Source: Flavobacterium sp. ASW18X
GTDB taxonomy: Bacteria > Bacteroidota > Bacteroidia > Flavobacteriales > Flavobacteriaceae
DNA: 36,235 bases
Reading direction: 5' to 3'
NCBI RefSeq assembly: GCF_005144745.1
Contig: NZ_SWKK01000006.1
Coordinates: 1-36,235, forward strand
Of this stretch, positions 1-8,789 are shown piece by piece. The position numbers and the translations under genes are program-made. The stretch's first letter is position 1; each line of letters starts with the position of its first letter. The notes under the pieces are model-generated. The model was not told the DNA's origin, made no database searches, and worked only from the letters and a program-made list of their open reading frames with translations.

Positions 1-1137
1 TCCAACTACTAACTCTTAACTCAAAAACAGACCCCTCAGTCCTGCGGACAGCTCCCCTAACTTAAGGGAGCAGCTGTATTTTCTTTTTAACTAGATTACG
101 TTTGATGTGAGGAAGATGCTGAAACAAGTTCAGCATGACGGTAAAAAACAATGCTTTGTACTTCATACTCCGTACTTGTTACTATTAACTTCTAACTACT
201 AACTCTTATCTCAAAAACAGACCCCTCAGTCCTGCGGACAGCTCCCCTAACTTACGGGAGCAGCTGTATTTTCTTTTTAACTAGATTACGTTTGATGTGA
301 GGAAGATGCTGAAACAAGTTCAGCATGACGAAGGAAAACGGTACTTTATACTTTGTACTCCGTACTTTTTACTTTTAACTACTAACTTTTAACTCAAAAA
401 CAGACCCCTCAGTCCTGCGGACAGCTCCCCTAATTTAAGGGAGCAGCTGTATTTTCTTTTTAACTGGAATTCGTTCAAAGTGACAAGATGCTGAATCAAG
501 TTCAGCATGACGGTAAATCTTAGTACGCTGTACTTAATACTTTTTACTTAGTACTTGCTACTTTTTACTATTTACTATTTACTATTAACTTCTAACTACT
601 GACTCTTAACTCAAAAACAGACCCCTCAGTCCTGCAGACAGCTCCCCTAACTTAAGGGAGCAGCTGTATTTTCTTTTTAACTGGATTTCGTTTGATGTGA
701 GGAGGATGCTGAAACAAGTTCAGCATGACGGTAAATCTTAGTACGCTGTACTTAATACTTTTTACTTAGTACTTGCTACTTTTTACTATTTACTATTAAC
801 TTCTAACTACTGACTCTTAACTCAAAAACAGACCCCTCAGTCCTGCAGACAGCTCCCCTAACTTAAGGGAGCAGCTGTATTTTCTTTTTAACTGGATTTC
901 GTTTGATGTGAGGAGGATGCTGAAACAAGTTCAGCATGACGAAGGAAAACGGTACTTTGTACTCTTTACTATTAACTTCTAACTACTAACTTTTAACTCA
1001 AAAGAGATTTCTCAGTCGTCGCTACGCTACTCCTATCGAAATGACGTGATGCAAATTTTGAATATCACTTTGTACTCCATACTTTTTACTTAGTACTTTT
1101 TACTACTAACTATTAACTTCTAACTACTAACTCTTTC
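1..1137. repeat. Array of composite hairpin repeats, gene-free
   Basis: At least five near-identical units lie head to tail. The common core beginning TCAAAAACAG starts at 21, 211, 394, 611 and 822, giving spacings of 190, 183, 217 and 211 bp. Each unit has four parts: an AT-rich tract of TAACT/TACTT words; a GC-richer hairpin (48-77, 238-267, 421-450, 638-667, 849-878) followed by a T-rich run; a second hairpin, ATGCTGAA / TTCAGCAT, at 116-136, 306-326, 488-508, 706-726 and 917-937; and a low-complexity TACTT tail. A sixth unit (core from 998) keeps the flanks but carries a different insert ending in CGAAATGACG. A last flank copy lies at 1119-1137. The array probably extends left of the window. 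There is no long ORF and no transposase. Similar short hairpin repeats between genes are common in Flavobacteriaceae genomes; their role here is unknown. Confidence 0.9.
48..90 (+). terminator. Terminator-like hairpin, first of five copies
   Basis: An ACAGCT...AGCTGT outer arm and a CCC/GGG inner arm (alternatively GCTCCC/GGGAGC) are followed by ATTTTCTTTTT. This has the form of an intrinsic terminator for plus-strand transcripts. The same structure recurs at 238, 421, 638 and 849. Copy 2 has one loop change. Termination itself is inferred. Confidence 0.45.
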
Positions 1138-1140
1138 TCT

Positions 1141-1485
1141 CCCTTTCCTTGGCTGAAATCGTATAATTTACCGTTGAGTGTATTAAAATTTTCGATGAAA
1201 TGCACATTTTAAGTAGTTGCGTACGATTTTTTAATTTAAAAAAAGATAGAAAATGGTACAGTTTTATCAAAAGTATAGTGCGCCTTGTCGATATTTTTGA
1301 AGAATTGACAGAAAACCTCTAAATATTTTTTTAGGTACGTAAAAGTAACACTGCAACAACCTAAAATAGACTTTAGCCGTATATCTTTACGTTCTATATC
1401 CGTAGCGCAAAAGCAAAAATTGTTAGCGCATTTGGTTCCCCAAGAATTTACAAGAAAAAGCTAGTAACTTAACACCTCCTAACAA
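1141..1485. other. AT-rich leader region before the beta-helix lipoprotein gene
   Basis: No complete gene is visible. The stretch is AT-rich and probably carries the promoter of the downstream plus-strand gene. The best -7-like match is TATCTTTA at about 1382-1389, which differs from TANNTTTG at the last base, and I see no convincing -33 element. One frame stays open for about 40 codons and ends with TAG at 1462-1464. It has no start codon and no recognised similarity. Confidence 0.5.
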
Positions 1486-3789
1486 GTGAAACATTTTAAT
1501 TTGATTGTAAGTCTCGTCCTAAGCGTAGTAGCCCTAGTTATGTCTTGTTCTAATGAACAGGACTTTACACAAACCATAATAGAAGAGAATACCAAGGTTA
1601 TAGAAGAAGAATTAATAGAAGAACCGGAGGAAGAACTTACCGAAGAAAATTCTATAGAGCTACCCGAAGATTTTAATTGGGAAAACATCCCGGACAGCTA
1701 CGCTAATTATACCTATTGGGTAATTAGACATACCCATAATTTAGAGGGTAACACCATAACTTTACCAGAAGGTATTACCCTATATTTTAAACATGGGCAA
1801 CTGCAAAATGGTACCATAACCGGCACAGAAAACGGTATTTACACCGAACATTTTGAGCAGGTTTTTAATAATATAGATTTAGCCGGCATCTATACTAATG
1901 AATATCTAAAACCCTATTGGTTTGGTGCGGTCATGGATGGGACTACCGATGACCGGGATGCTTTTGTGGAAACTATTGCGCAAAGTTTACATATTTCTTC
2001 AAAAGTTCTGATTGAAAAGGACATGTATGTAGAATGTTTAGCCAATGATGGCTCGGATATGATATTTATTGATGACAATATAGTTATCGAAGGGTCACAC
2101 AAAGATGTTAAGGTAAAAATAGCAAACCAGTATTGGCCTGTATTTACTGTGCCATTATCTGAAAACGTGCAGTTTAAAAACTTTACTATAGAATGGCAAG
2201 GAAGCTATGATCCGTTGAATTGGAATGTTAAATCTGGGTTACCGTACCAATCTACCTATGAAGCTTGGTTAGTTGCAAATAGAGGAATGACGTTTAATGG
2301 AGCAGACCCACTATACATAGGTAATGCTCCTTTTGTATCTTTATTTCTTATAGATGGAGCGCAAAATCTATTAATGGAAGATGTGACCATTAAAGCTCCA
2401 GATGACGCTACCGCTAACAAGTTTCACCCTTGGCCCGTTACACTTAAATCGCAATACGATAGGGGTTCTACGGTCAATGATGAAGCTACCGCCAGCGTAA
2501 CACAAACTTCAGGACTTTATATGAATAGAGTTACTTTTGATGGCACTATTATGGCCGTGATAGGCAGCTGTGCGAATAGTACTTTTGAAGGTATTAGGAG
2601 TTATCGATACACCGATTATCAAAACGAAGACGGGAGTAATTTAGGTGGTGGAGACGGCAGCGGCATTTATTCTGCCCCGCCTCATTTGTTTTATTTGAAT
2701 GAAACAGGATACAACAAACCACCGACTAATATAAATTTTATAGACATCATTGATTACGGTATTTATGTTGGCAATCCAGAGGTTAGACCTACTAGTAGCG
2801 GCTATTGCACAAGCATGACGTTAAAAAATGTTGACAATTTTTTTATAGATGGTTATCAATCTTATAGAAGAGATGGCTTTGCAGGTATAGTGGATTGTAG
2901 TAATGGACAAATCACCAATATTTATTCCGAAAGTTATAATGGTGAGCTGTTCAAAAATATTACTGATGATTTCAGCCCTTTAAGGTTGAACGGCTATTTA
3001 TTAGATGTAAAGATAGAAAATGTCACCATTAAAGATTTGTCAGAGCAAACAGGTATTTTGCCAATAACTATACAGGCAGGAGATAGAGTAACAATGAATA
3101 ATGTAAATCTATATGTTAATGAAGTTACATCATTAGAACGAAATTGTTTAAGTTTTTACGGTGATTATAATAGAGTGGTTAATTCAGGATTAAATATTGA
3201 AACGTTTAGCGACACCAGAAGAAATTTAGGTATCATTAGAAACAATCAAGATACCATGGAAAATGGTAGCAACAATCATTATGAGGTGTATGTAAAAGGT
3301 TGGCGTAGCCCCCATACTCCAGGTCATAGCCTAGAAGAAAACATGATATCCACAAGTTATTTAGCACACCAAAACAATCCGAATTCCAATTATTTTAAAA
3401 TTACGGATGTAGATAATAATATTGTACTGCAAAATACAAATGGCAATACCACTATAGACTGGACGCATGACACTACCATTGCTGTAGACCATACCACTAG
3501 TAAAGAAAGTAGCTTTTTTGTTCCCGATCAGTGGATGGTAAAAAAAGTATCCGCTACCGTAGTATCGGATTTAGGAGAGGGAACGTATTTTAGTTTAGGT
3601 ATTAGGGAAGATTTGGCTACCTATTGGCTACCAGAATTTATAGATACTCCTGGCCAAAAATTTGAACATAACTTAAATGAAAAATCGCCCAACACCACAT
3701 CCAACAGACCAGTAAATATTTATAGCAATTTACCCATGAATGGGCAGGGAGAGTTAAAAGTAACAATGGAACTGCAACTCATAAAATAA
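1486..3789 (+). CDS. Surface lipoprotein with pectate-lyase-like right-handed beta-helix
   Basis: This is a 767-residue protein starting at GTG, the start that gives a complete signal peptide. A hydrophobic stretch (residues 6-19) ends in a lipobox with Cys21, so it should be a lipoprotein. Acidic residues follow the Cys (SNEQD), resembling the surface-export signal known from Flavobacteriia. An unusually acidic linker spans about residues 31-62. The segment around residue 147, WFGAVMDGTTDDRDAF, is the typical entry motif of the Pectate_lyase_3 / pectin-lyase-fold family. It is followed by many short beta-strand-like repeats containing N and G (for example NFTIEW, NVTIKDL, NNVNLYV). The C-terminal 130 residues look like a separate beta-sandwich. 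Activity could be lyase or hydrolase on a polysaccharide; the catalytic residues cannot be assigned. It sits convergent to the biosynthesis operon, so a role in trimming or releasing the polymer is possible but inferred. Confidence 0.8.
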   Translation: MKHFNLIVSLVLSVVALVMSCSNEQDFTQTIIEENTKVIEEELIEEPEEELTEENSIELPEDFNWENIPDSYANYTYWVIRHTHNLEGNTITLPEGITLYFKHGQLQNGTITGTENGIYTEHFEQVFNNIDLAGIYTNEYLKPYWFGAVMDGTTDDRDAFVETIAQSLHISSKVLIEKDMYVECLANDGSDMIFIDDNIVIEGSHKDVKVKIANQYWPVFTVPLSENVQFKNFTIEWQGSYDPLNWNVKSGLPYQSTYEAWLVANRGMTFNGADPLYIGNAPFVSLFLIDGAQNLLMEDVTIKAPDDATANKFHPWPVTLKSQYDRGSTVNDEATASVTQTSGLYMNRVTFDGTIMAVIGSCANSTFEGIRSYRYTDYQNEDGSNLGGGDGSGIYSAPPHLFYLNETGYNKPPTNINFIDIIDYGIYVGNPEVRPTSSGYCTSMTLKNVDNFFIDGYQSYRRDGFAGIVDCSNGQITNIYSESYNGELFKNITDDFSPLRLNGYLLDVKIENVTIKDLSEQTGILPITIQAGDRVTMNNVNLYVNEVTSLERNCLSFYGDYNRVVNSGLNIETFSDTRRNLGIIRNNQDTMENGSNNHYEVYVKGWRSPHTPGHSLEENMISTSYLAHQNNPNSNYFKITDVDNNIVLQNTNGNTTIDWTHDTTIAVDHTTSKESSFFVPDQWMVKKVSATVVSDLGEGTYFSLGIREDLATYWLPEFIDTPGQKFEHNLNEKSPNTTSNRPVNIYSNLPMNGQGELKVTMELQLIK

Positions 3790-3847
3790 CTTATTAATTG
3801 CTAATCACTTTAATTGGAAACGTTTTTTTGTTCAAATCACGAATGCC

Positions 3848-3882
3848 ACAATTTTTACAATAACTATAAACACAAAAATTGT
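3848..3882. terminator. Weak inverted repeat between convergent genes
   Basis: Nine-base arms ACAATTTTT (3848-3856) and AAAAATTGT (3874-3882) surround a 17-base loop, and AT-rich sequence follows on both sides. It lies between the stop of the lipoprotein gene (3789) and the end of the long minus-strand operon (4049). It may act as a weak terminator for either, but the stem has little G+C and no clean T-run follows. Confidence 0.25.
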
Positions 3883-4048
3883 AGTATTTTATTTGAGTCT
3901 GAGAGTAAAGTGAAAGAATTAACCATAGCCATACTTAGTCTATAATAGATTGTAATTTCAATGCTCTAGCTAAGTCTTATTTTTTAGAGGATAAATAGAA
4001 TAGAAAAGTGCTTTGGAATTAATTAAGGAAAAAATTACAGGAGGTCAT

Positions 4049-4954
4049 TTAAATATTCAATTTATACTGTTGCCGTATGAAATCAGCCATTTTTGCAGGA
4101 TTATTATGGGTGGCTCTTTTAATCTCGTATATCTTCGCATCTACTAAGGTCCTGTACCACCAACCTTGTAAAAAATGCCATAAAAAGCCCTCCTTGCCTT
4201 GAGTAAAGCCTAATTTAAAAAAATAGCGGTATACAAAGTAGATAAATGCCCTCCAAAACAAGGGTAATTTGGCATAACGTTTCTTTTTTGCTCTTTTTTC
4301 TTCTGCGTCTTTGGAGAGTTCGTAGGTTTTGGATTGTTCGGTAGTAGCGGGTATAAAATTGTATTCCAAATTCAATAAATCTACCGCTTCCCTAATGGCA
4401 TAACCGTTATGCTTTTGCGTCCACCACCCTAAGCTGTTTAAGTTATGATCCACAAAATAGTGTTGAAACAACACACTTTCGCCTTGTGTTAATACAATAT
4501 GCTCGTCCATCCAGCGCTCTTCACAGAAACCGTGACGGTATTTAAACAAGCGGAGCATGTTCATTTGCAGCATCCCTTTGGTCATCAACGTATTTAAAAA
4601 GTACATTTTACGTTCAAAAACAACACCCGATGTTGTTTCTGCTAGTGTTGGGAGTTTGGTATTGATTTCTGTAATTAGAGCGTCAGTCAAATATTCATCT
4701 GCATCCAAACGAAACACCCATTCTGTTTTTATGGGTAGGTTAGTTAATCCCCAATTAAATTGTTTGGCATAATTATTTTCCCATTTGTTTTGGTACACTT
4801 TTGCTCCTAATCCTTCTGCTATGGCAACTGTTTGATCCGTAGAATAGGAATCCACCAAAAAGATTTCTTTGGCAAATTGTTTCGCATTCACAATGCAACG
4901 TTCAATATGCTGTTCTTCGTTATAGGTAAGAATAATGACTGTAATGGAATGCAT
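4049..4954 (-). CDS. Glycosyltransferase family 2 (WaaE/KdtX-like)
   Basis: This 301-residue GT-A fold enzyme carries the N-terminal family 2 motif (ITVIILTYNEE), a nucleotide-contacting VDS at residues 34-36 and a metal-binding DADE at 84-87. The C-terminal third holds a basic and aromatic segment typical of the LPS-core GT2 subgroup related to WaaE, suggesting membrane association. It would transfer a sugar from a nucleotide donor to the lipid-linked repeat; donor and linkage cannot be read from sequence. It is the last gene of the minus-strand operon, three bases after the acetyltransferase stop, so it is almost certainly co-transcribed and translationally coupled. Confidence 0.88.
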   Translation of the reverse strand: MHSITVIILTYNEEQHIERCIVNAKQFAKEIFLVDSYSTDQTVAIAEGLGAKVYQNKWENNYAKQFNWGLTNLPIKTEWVFRLDADEYLTDALITEINTKLPTLAETTSGVVFERKMYFLNTLMTKGMLQMNMLRLFKYRHGFCEERWMDEHIVLTQGESVLFQHYFVDHNLNSLGWWTQKHNGYAIREAVDLLNLEYNFIPATTEQSKTYELSKDAEEKRAKKKRYAKLPLFWRAFIYFVYRYFFKLGFTQGKEGFLWHFLQGWWYRTLVDAKIYEIKRATHNNPAKMADFIRQQYKLNI

Positions 4955-4957
4955 AAT

Positions 4958-5503
4958 TTAAGCTTCTAGTATTCTATCTTTTATATATTTTGCAGGGTTT
5001 CCGCCCACAATTGTCCATGGCGCCACATCTTTATAGGCTGCTGCTCTAGAACCTAAAACGGCTCCCTCGCCAATAGTGACTCCTGGTCCAACAAAACATT
5101 CAGCCGCTACCCAGGCATTCTTTTTTACCGTTATGGGTTGGGTATACAGCGGATGTCCTTTTTTGGTGTAATCATGCGTGCCTGTACACAAATACGAGCG
5201 CTGGGAGATGATGACCCGGTCTTCTAACGTTATTAGCCCTTGGGAGTATAAATCCACACCGTTTGCAACCCCAACATCATTCCCTATAACTAAATTCCAA
5301 GGTGCCCATATTTGCACTTTCGGATAAATATGTACATTCTTGCCTAATTTAGCCCCAAATAGCCGTAGTACAAAACTGCGCCAAGCATGGAATGGCCTAG
5401 GAGAATATTTAAATAAAATAAGGTAACAGAGATTCCAAACCAATCGCAGTACTCTATTTTGTAAGGAGAAAGATGCCCCGGTGTATGTATCTGTATTATG
5501 CAT
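4958..5503 (-). CDS. wcaF: WcaF-like sugar O-acetyltransferase (left-handed beta-helix)
   Basis: This 181-residue protein is of the usual length for colanic-acid WcaF-type acetyltransferases. Residues 50-160 show hexapeptide-repeat (LbH) rungs, such as KNVHIY, NLVIGNDVGV, LITLEDRVI, VTIGEGAVLGSRAA. The likely catalytic His110 lies in CTGTHDY, and the C-terminal GNPAKYIK motif of the CysE/NodL/MaaT family is present. It probably transfers acetyl from acetyl-CoA to a sugar of the repeat unit in the cytoplasm. Its start overlaps the end of the upstream glycosyltransferase gene by 8 bases, pointing to translational coupling. The precise acceptor is unknown. Confidence 0.88.
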   Translation of the reverse strand: MHNTDTYTGASFSLQNRVLRLVWNLCYLILFKYSPRPFHAWRSFVLRLFGAKLGKNVHIYPKVQIWAPWNLVIGNDVGVANGVDLYSQGLITLEDRVIISQRSYLCTGTHDYTKKGHPLYTQPITVKKNAWVAAECFVGPGVTIGEGAVLGSRAAAYKDVAPWTIVGGNPAKYIKDRILEA

Positions 5504-6689
5504 TTAGTATGGTATTCATTAAGTTTTGTGCAGCCTTAGCGATAGTAAAGTGGGTACCATAACTCTCAAAAGCAGCCATTCCCATCTGTTGTTGTTCTTC
5601 GGCAGTCTTAGCAAACCATTCTTTTAAGGTTTTTAGGGTACCTTCCAAGGTATCTGTATTGGCAATACCCCCGTGATGTTCTACAATTTCGCGCCATATG
5701 TTTACCTTATCACTAATCAATACCGGTTTTTTGCAGGCCATGGCTTCGGCAACCGCTATCCCAAAATTTTCTTGGTGGCTGGGTAGCACAAAAGCCGCGG
5801 CATGGTAAAACGCACCCCATTTGGCTGCTCCATTTAACATGCCTGGGAAAATAATCTGTTCATTTCCTTGGGTCAGGTATTCTAATTCTTTACCGTATGT
5901 AGAATCCATCCCTGGACCTGCTATTATCAATTTAGGGATGCCCGTGGTCTTTTTAGAAAGTTGGTTGTATGCTTTAATCAATAAATCCACCCCCTTTTTT
6001 TGGTGTATTCTACTTAAAAATAACAAATAGGGCTCCCCATTCCAGTTAGGTAGTTTGTCGCGTAAAGCCCTTGTCATTTCTGTTGCAAACGGAGGAGGCG
6101 GTTGTACGCCGTAGCCTACATTATATTCGTTCCTGGGACGGTACTGCTTAAAAGCCTGCCTTGCCAGTAACAGTTCTTGTTCACAGGTAAACAACAAGCC
6201 CGTTGCATTGTTAACTACTTTACGCTCAATTAATCCCCAATAAACTTCGTTACGAATAGCCTTTAATCGCCTTTCCTTGCTTTTTTGAAAGTAGGGGTCT
6301 AGCATGCCATGCGGCATAACAAACACCTTGGGCAATGAATTACCCTCACGGCTCAATTTTTTAATAGCCTTATACACCGCATAGCTATGATACGTCCATA
6401 AGCCATGAATTATAACAACATCATAGGAAGTTAGATTATTTAACAACCATGGATACAAAGCTTTATGATACTGCCATGGCCCTTTACGTCTCCCCAACTT
6501 GTAGATGGTAAAATCATCACGAATGCCATATACTTCATCTTCGGCGTCCAAACAAACTACTTCATGAAGATTTTCATCGTTTTTTAACGCTCCAATAGAA
6601 TTCCGTATCCCTTGGCAAGGCCCACCCTGCTTTGGATTCATTGAAGGTATAACCCGTAAAACTTTGAACTTATTTAAGATTCTGTCCAT
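5496..6689 (-). CDS. Glycosyltransferase family 4 (GT-B)
   Basis: This 397-residue retaining GT-B enzyme has an N-terminal Rossmann half opening with VLRVIPSMNPKQGGP, the G-rich acceptor-side loop of GT4 enzymes. The donor half has YLLFLSRIHQKKGVD (about 221-235) and the EX7E motif with Glu307 and Glu315 in SHQENFGIAVAEAMAC. It most resembles the WcaI/WcaC-like exopolysaccharide transferases. Its base composition is noticeably more GC-rich than the two genes before it in the operon. Its 5' end overlaps the preceding gene by 16 bases and its 3' end overlaps the acetyltransferase by 8. Sugar specificity is unknown. Confidence 0.9.
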   Translation of the reverse strand: MDRILNKFKVLRVIPSMNPKQGGPCQGIRNSIGALKNDENLHEVVCLDAEDEVYGIRDDFTIYKLGRRKGPWQYHKALYPWLLNNLTSYDVVIIHGLWTYHSYAVYKAIKKLSREGNSLPKVFVMPHGMLDPYFQKSKERRLKAIRNEVYWGLIERKVVNNATGLLFTCEQELLLARQAFKQYRPRNEYNVGYGVQPPPPFATEMTRALRDKLPNWNGEPYLLFLSRIHQKKGVDLLIKAYNQLSKKTTGIPKLIIAGPGMDSTYGKELEYLTQGNEQIIFPGMLNGAAKWGAFYHAAAFVLPSHQENFGIAVAEAMACKKPVLISDKVNIWREIVEHHGGIANTDTLEGTLKTLKEWFAKTAEEQQQMGMAAFESYGTHFTIAKAAQNLMNTILNA

Positions 6690-7792
6690 GGTGTTTTCGG
6701 TTTACTTTTTATTGTTGTGAAAAATGTATGACTTAAAATACTGTCCATATAATGTGCTAAAACTTTGCCAGAAACTTTGGCTTCATAACTCTTCTGAATT
6801 AAATTACGTTGATAAGAGTTTAATGGCCCATCTTGAATAATAGCAGTCATTTTTTCAACTATGTCTTCTTTGGCAACTTTATTTAAAACATGGCCATTAC
6901 CATCATTAACTAAAGTAGAAGAACCACATTTACTAGAAACAATTACTTTAATACCTTCGGCTAAGGCTTCATTAATTACAGCTCCCCATCCATCATGCCT
7001 GCTAGGTAATATAAAGCAATCGTGTTTTGAAATTTTGCTTCTCAGCTCACTATTCGGCAAAAATTCATAAAAATGAATATTTTTTAAATTTTTAAAATCT
7101 GAAAGTAAAGGTTGTTGCAGTTCTTCTTTCGATTTTAGACAGTATAGATGACATTCAAAATTTAGTTTTTTATTATTTAAAATTTTAATTGCTTCCAACA
7201 AAGTGTCTACACCCTTTCTATGAATTAATGAACCTGCATAACAAAATTGAATAACTTGGTTCTTTTCTTGAGGGATAAAATTGCTAGAAGGTTCCACACT
7301 GTAAGCCCATTCGTAGATTTTGTTTTCATTAAATCCAAACTTGGTAAACTGATTTTTTGCTATTGAACCTGTAGACAAAATAAAATTAATAGATTTATCA
7401 TATTTATAATAATGATAAAAACCCCTTAAATACCTCATTTTACCTTTGAAACCACGGTAATCATATGACTCTGAAAATATACCAATTTTACAATCTTTTT
7501 TTACCGCAAGATTTAAAGCGAGGTTAATAGTTTTAAATCCATTAATAGCTGAAAAAACATGAATCGCTCGAGCATTATTTTGAATGATATCAGAAAAAGA
7601 ATTTGAATTATCTGAAATATCTTTAATCTTCAAATTAGGAATGGTAGGAACACTCCATCCCATTTCAATTCTAAAAGGTTTTATTTTTTCAGTAACAACC
7701 AAGGTTACATCCCAATTAGAAAGCTTCGAGAATTCTCTGAAAAAGGTTGATTGGTGAATACTATTTATATTTTGCCAGAAGAAAATTTTCAT
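6674..7792 (-). CDS. Glycosyltransferase family 4 (GT-B), AT-rich gene
   Basis: This 372-residue GT-B protein has a donor-binding half with FCYAGSLIHRKGVDTLLEA (about 183-201) and the catalytic-loop sequence SRHDGWGAVINEALAEG. There the first acidic residue of EX7E is Asp267 rather than Glu, with Glu275 second. The DGWG form is known in a subgroup of GT4 capsule enzymes and need not mean loss of function. The gene is much more AT-rich than the transferase after it and shares this with its upstream neighbour, so the pair 6674-8772 may have been acquired together. It overlaps the upstream gene by four bases (ATGA) and the downstream one by 16. Confidence 0.87.
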   Translation of the reverse strand: MKIFFWQNINSIHQSTFFREFSKLSNWDVTLVVTEKIKPFRIEMGWSVPTIPNLKIKDISDNSNSFSDIIQNNARAIHVFSAINGFKTINLALNLAVKKDCKIGIFSESYDYRGFKGKMRYLRGFYHYYKYDKSINFILSTGSIAKNQFTKFGFNENKIYEWAYSVEPSSNFIPQEKNQVIQFCYAGSLIHRKGVDTLLEAIKILNNKKLNFECHLYCLKSKEELQQPLLSDFKNLKNIHFYEFLPNSELRSKISKHDCFILPSRHDGWGAVINEALAEGIKVIVSSKCGSSTLVNDGNGHVLNKVAKEDIVEKMTAIIQDGPLNSYQRNLIQKSYEAKVSGKVLAHYMDSILSHTFFTTIKSKPKTPWTES

Positions 7793-8772
7793 TTTGAATA
7801 ATGTATCTTATTATATAGCTCAGCGTAATCAGCAACAATTTTTTCAATAGAAAATTTTTGAAGATTTTTTAGACCGTTTTTAACCAAAGTTTCCCTAAGG
7901 TTTGAATTTTCATTTATTTGATTTAATGCGGTTCTAATTTCTTCTACGCTGTAAGGATTAACTAACATCGCAGAATTACCTGCTACAAATGGCATTGAAC
8001 TTATATTACTTGTAATTATTGGTCTTCCAACAGCGTTAGCTTCTAAAATAGGTACTCCAAAACCTTCATATTCCGATGCAAAAAAGAGAACATCTGTTTT
8101 TATATATAGCTGATAAATGAATTCTCTCGTAACGTTGTAATGCCATTCATAAGTTATTTTAAGCTCCTTTAATTTTTGTTCTAACGCAAGATTAGGTTTC
8201 CGCACTAAAATTAATTCATATTTACTGTTGGCAACCGCTTTAATTAAGCGGTCAATATTTTTATTATTGCCGCTTCCAATTTGCAAAATTCTTGGTGATT
8301 TCGAGTTGTATTCTTTTGGATGATATGTAAAATCTGTTGGTGCTGGATTCGGAATAACATGTATTTTATCAGAATTAATGCCTGTCTCCTCTATAATTCT
8401 TTGCTTTGTAAATTCTGATATAGTAGTTATGTATTTTACTCTATGAAGAGGTAAACTTATCCATAATAGTTTTTTTATAAGCTTCTTCCATCCAGTCAAA
8501 TCTCGATCATACCTCCCTAAATCGTGAATAGTTAAAATTGTCTTTTTCTTAGATAGAAAGAGTGCAATAGTGTGAATGTCCCCTGTAATATGATTTACAT
8601 CACTCTGATGAAATATTGATTTAATAAAACTCGGAAAGCGTTTTAATTTATCTGTGCAAACATAGTTTTCTACTATAATATAAGAAGGTAACCTATCTTG
8701 TATTTTTTCGAAGAGCGTTTCAATACTAAAAACACCTTTCATCTTTGGTCTAAAAAAATATGTTACTTTCAT
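7789..8772 (-). CDS. Glycosyltransferase family 4 (GT-B), AT-rich gene
   Basis: This 327-residue GT4-type transferase has an N-terminal half with THDLGRYDRD (about 82-91) and ITTISEFTKQRI (116-126), the usual acceptor-side landmarks. The donor half has RILQIGSGNNKNIDRLIKA and the EX7E pair Glu236/Glu244 in SEYEGFGVPILEANAVGRP. It resembles mannosyltransferase-like GT4 proteins, but the sugar cannot be assigned. Its four-base ATGA overlap with the next gene indicates coupled translation. Like that neighbour it is rich in AAT/TTT/ATT codons compared with genes on either side. Confidence 0.88.
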   Translation of the reverse strand: MKVTYFFRPKMKGVFSIETLFEKIQDRLPSYIIVENYVCTDKLKRFPSFIKSIFHQSDVNHITGDIHTIALFLSKKKTILTIHDLGRYDRDLTGWKKLIKKLLWISLPLHRVKYITTISEFTKQRIIEETGINSDKIHVIPNPAPTDFTYHPKEYNSKSPRILQIGSGNNKNIDRLIKAVANSKYELILVRKPNLALEQKLKELKITYEWHYNVTREFIYQLYIKTDVLFFASEYEGFGVPILEANAVGRPIITSNISSMPFVAGNSAMLVNPYSVEEIRTALNQINENSNLRETLVKNGLKNLQKFSIEKIVADYAELYNKIHYSK

Positions 8773-8789
8773 TAAACTATTGTTATTGT

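Noticed and set aside
1-1045. Regular repeats suggesting a CRISPR array
   Set aside because: The repeated part is most of each 180-220 bp unit, the intervening tails are low-complexity and similar to each other, and no cas gene is present.
1320-1464. Open stretch of about 40 codons before the lipoprotein gene that reads like protein
   Set aside because: It has no start codon, ends at TAG and has no recognised similarity. A decayed fragment is possible but cannot be supported.
4039-4046. AGGAGGT on the plus strand near the end of the operon
   Set aside because: No plus-strand ORF starts after it. It is antisense to the last gene's 3' end.
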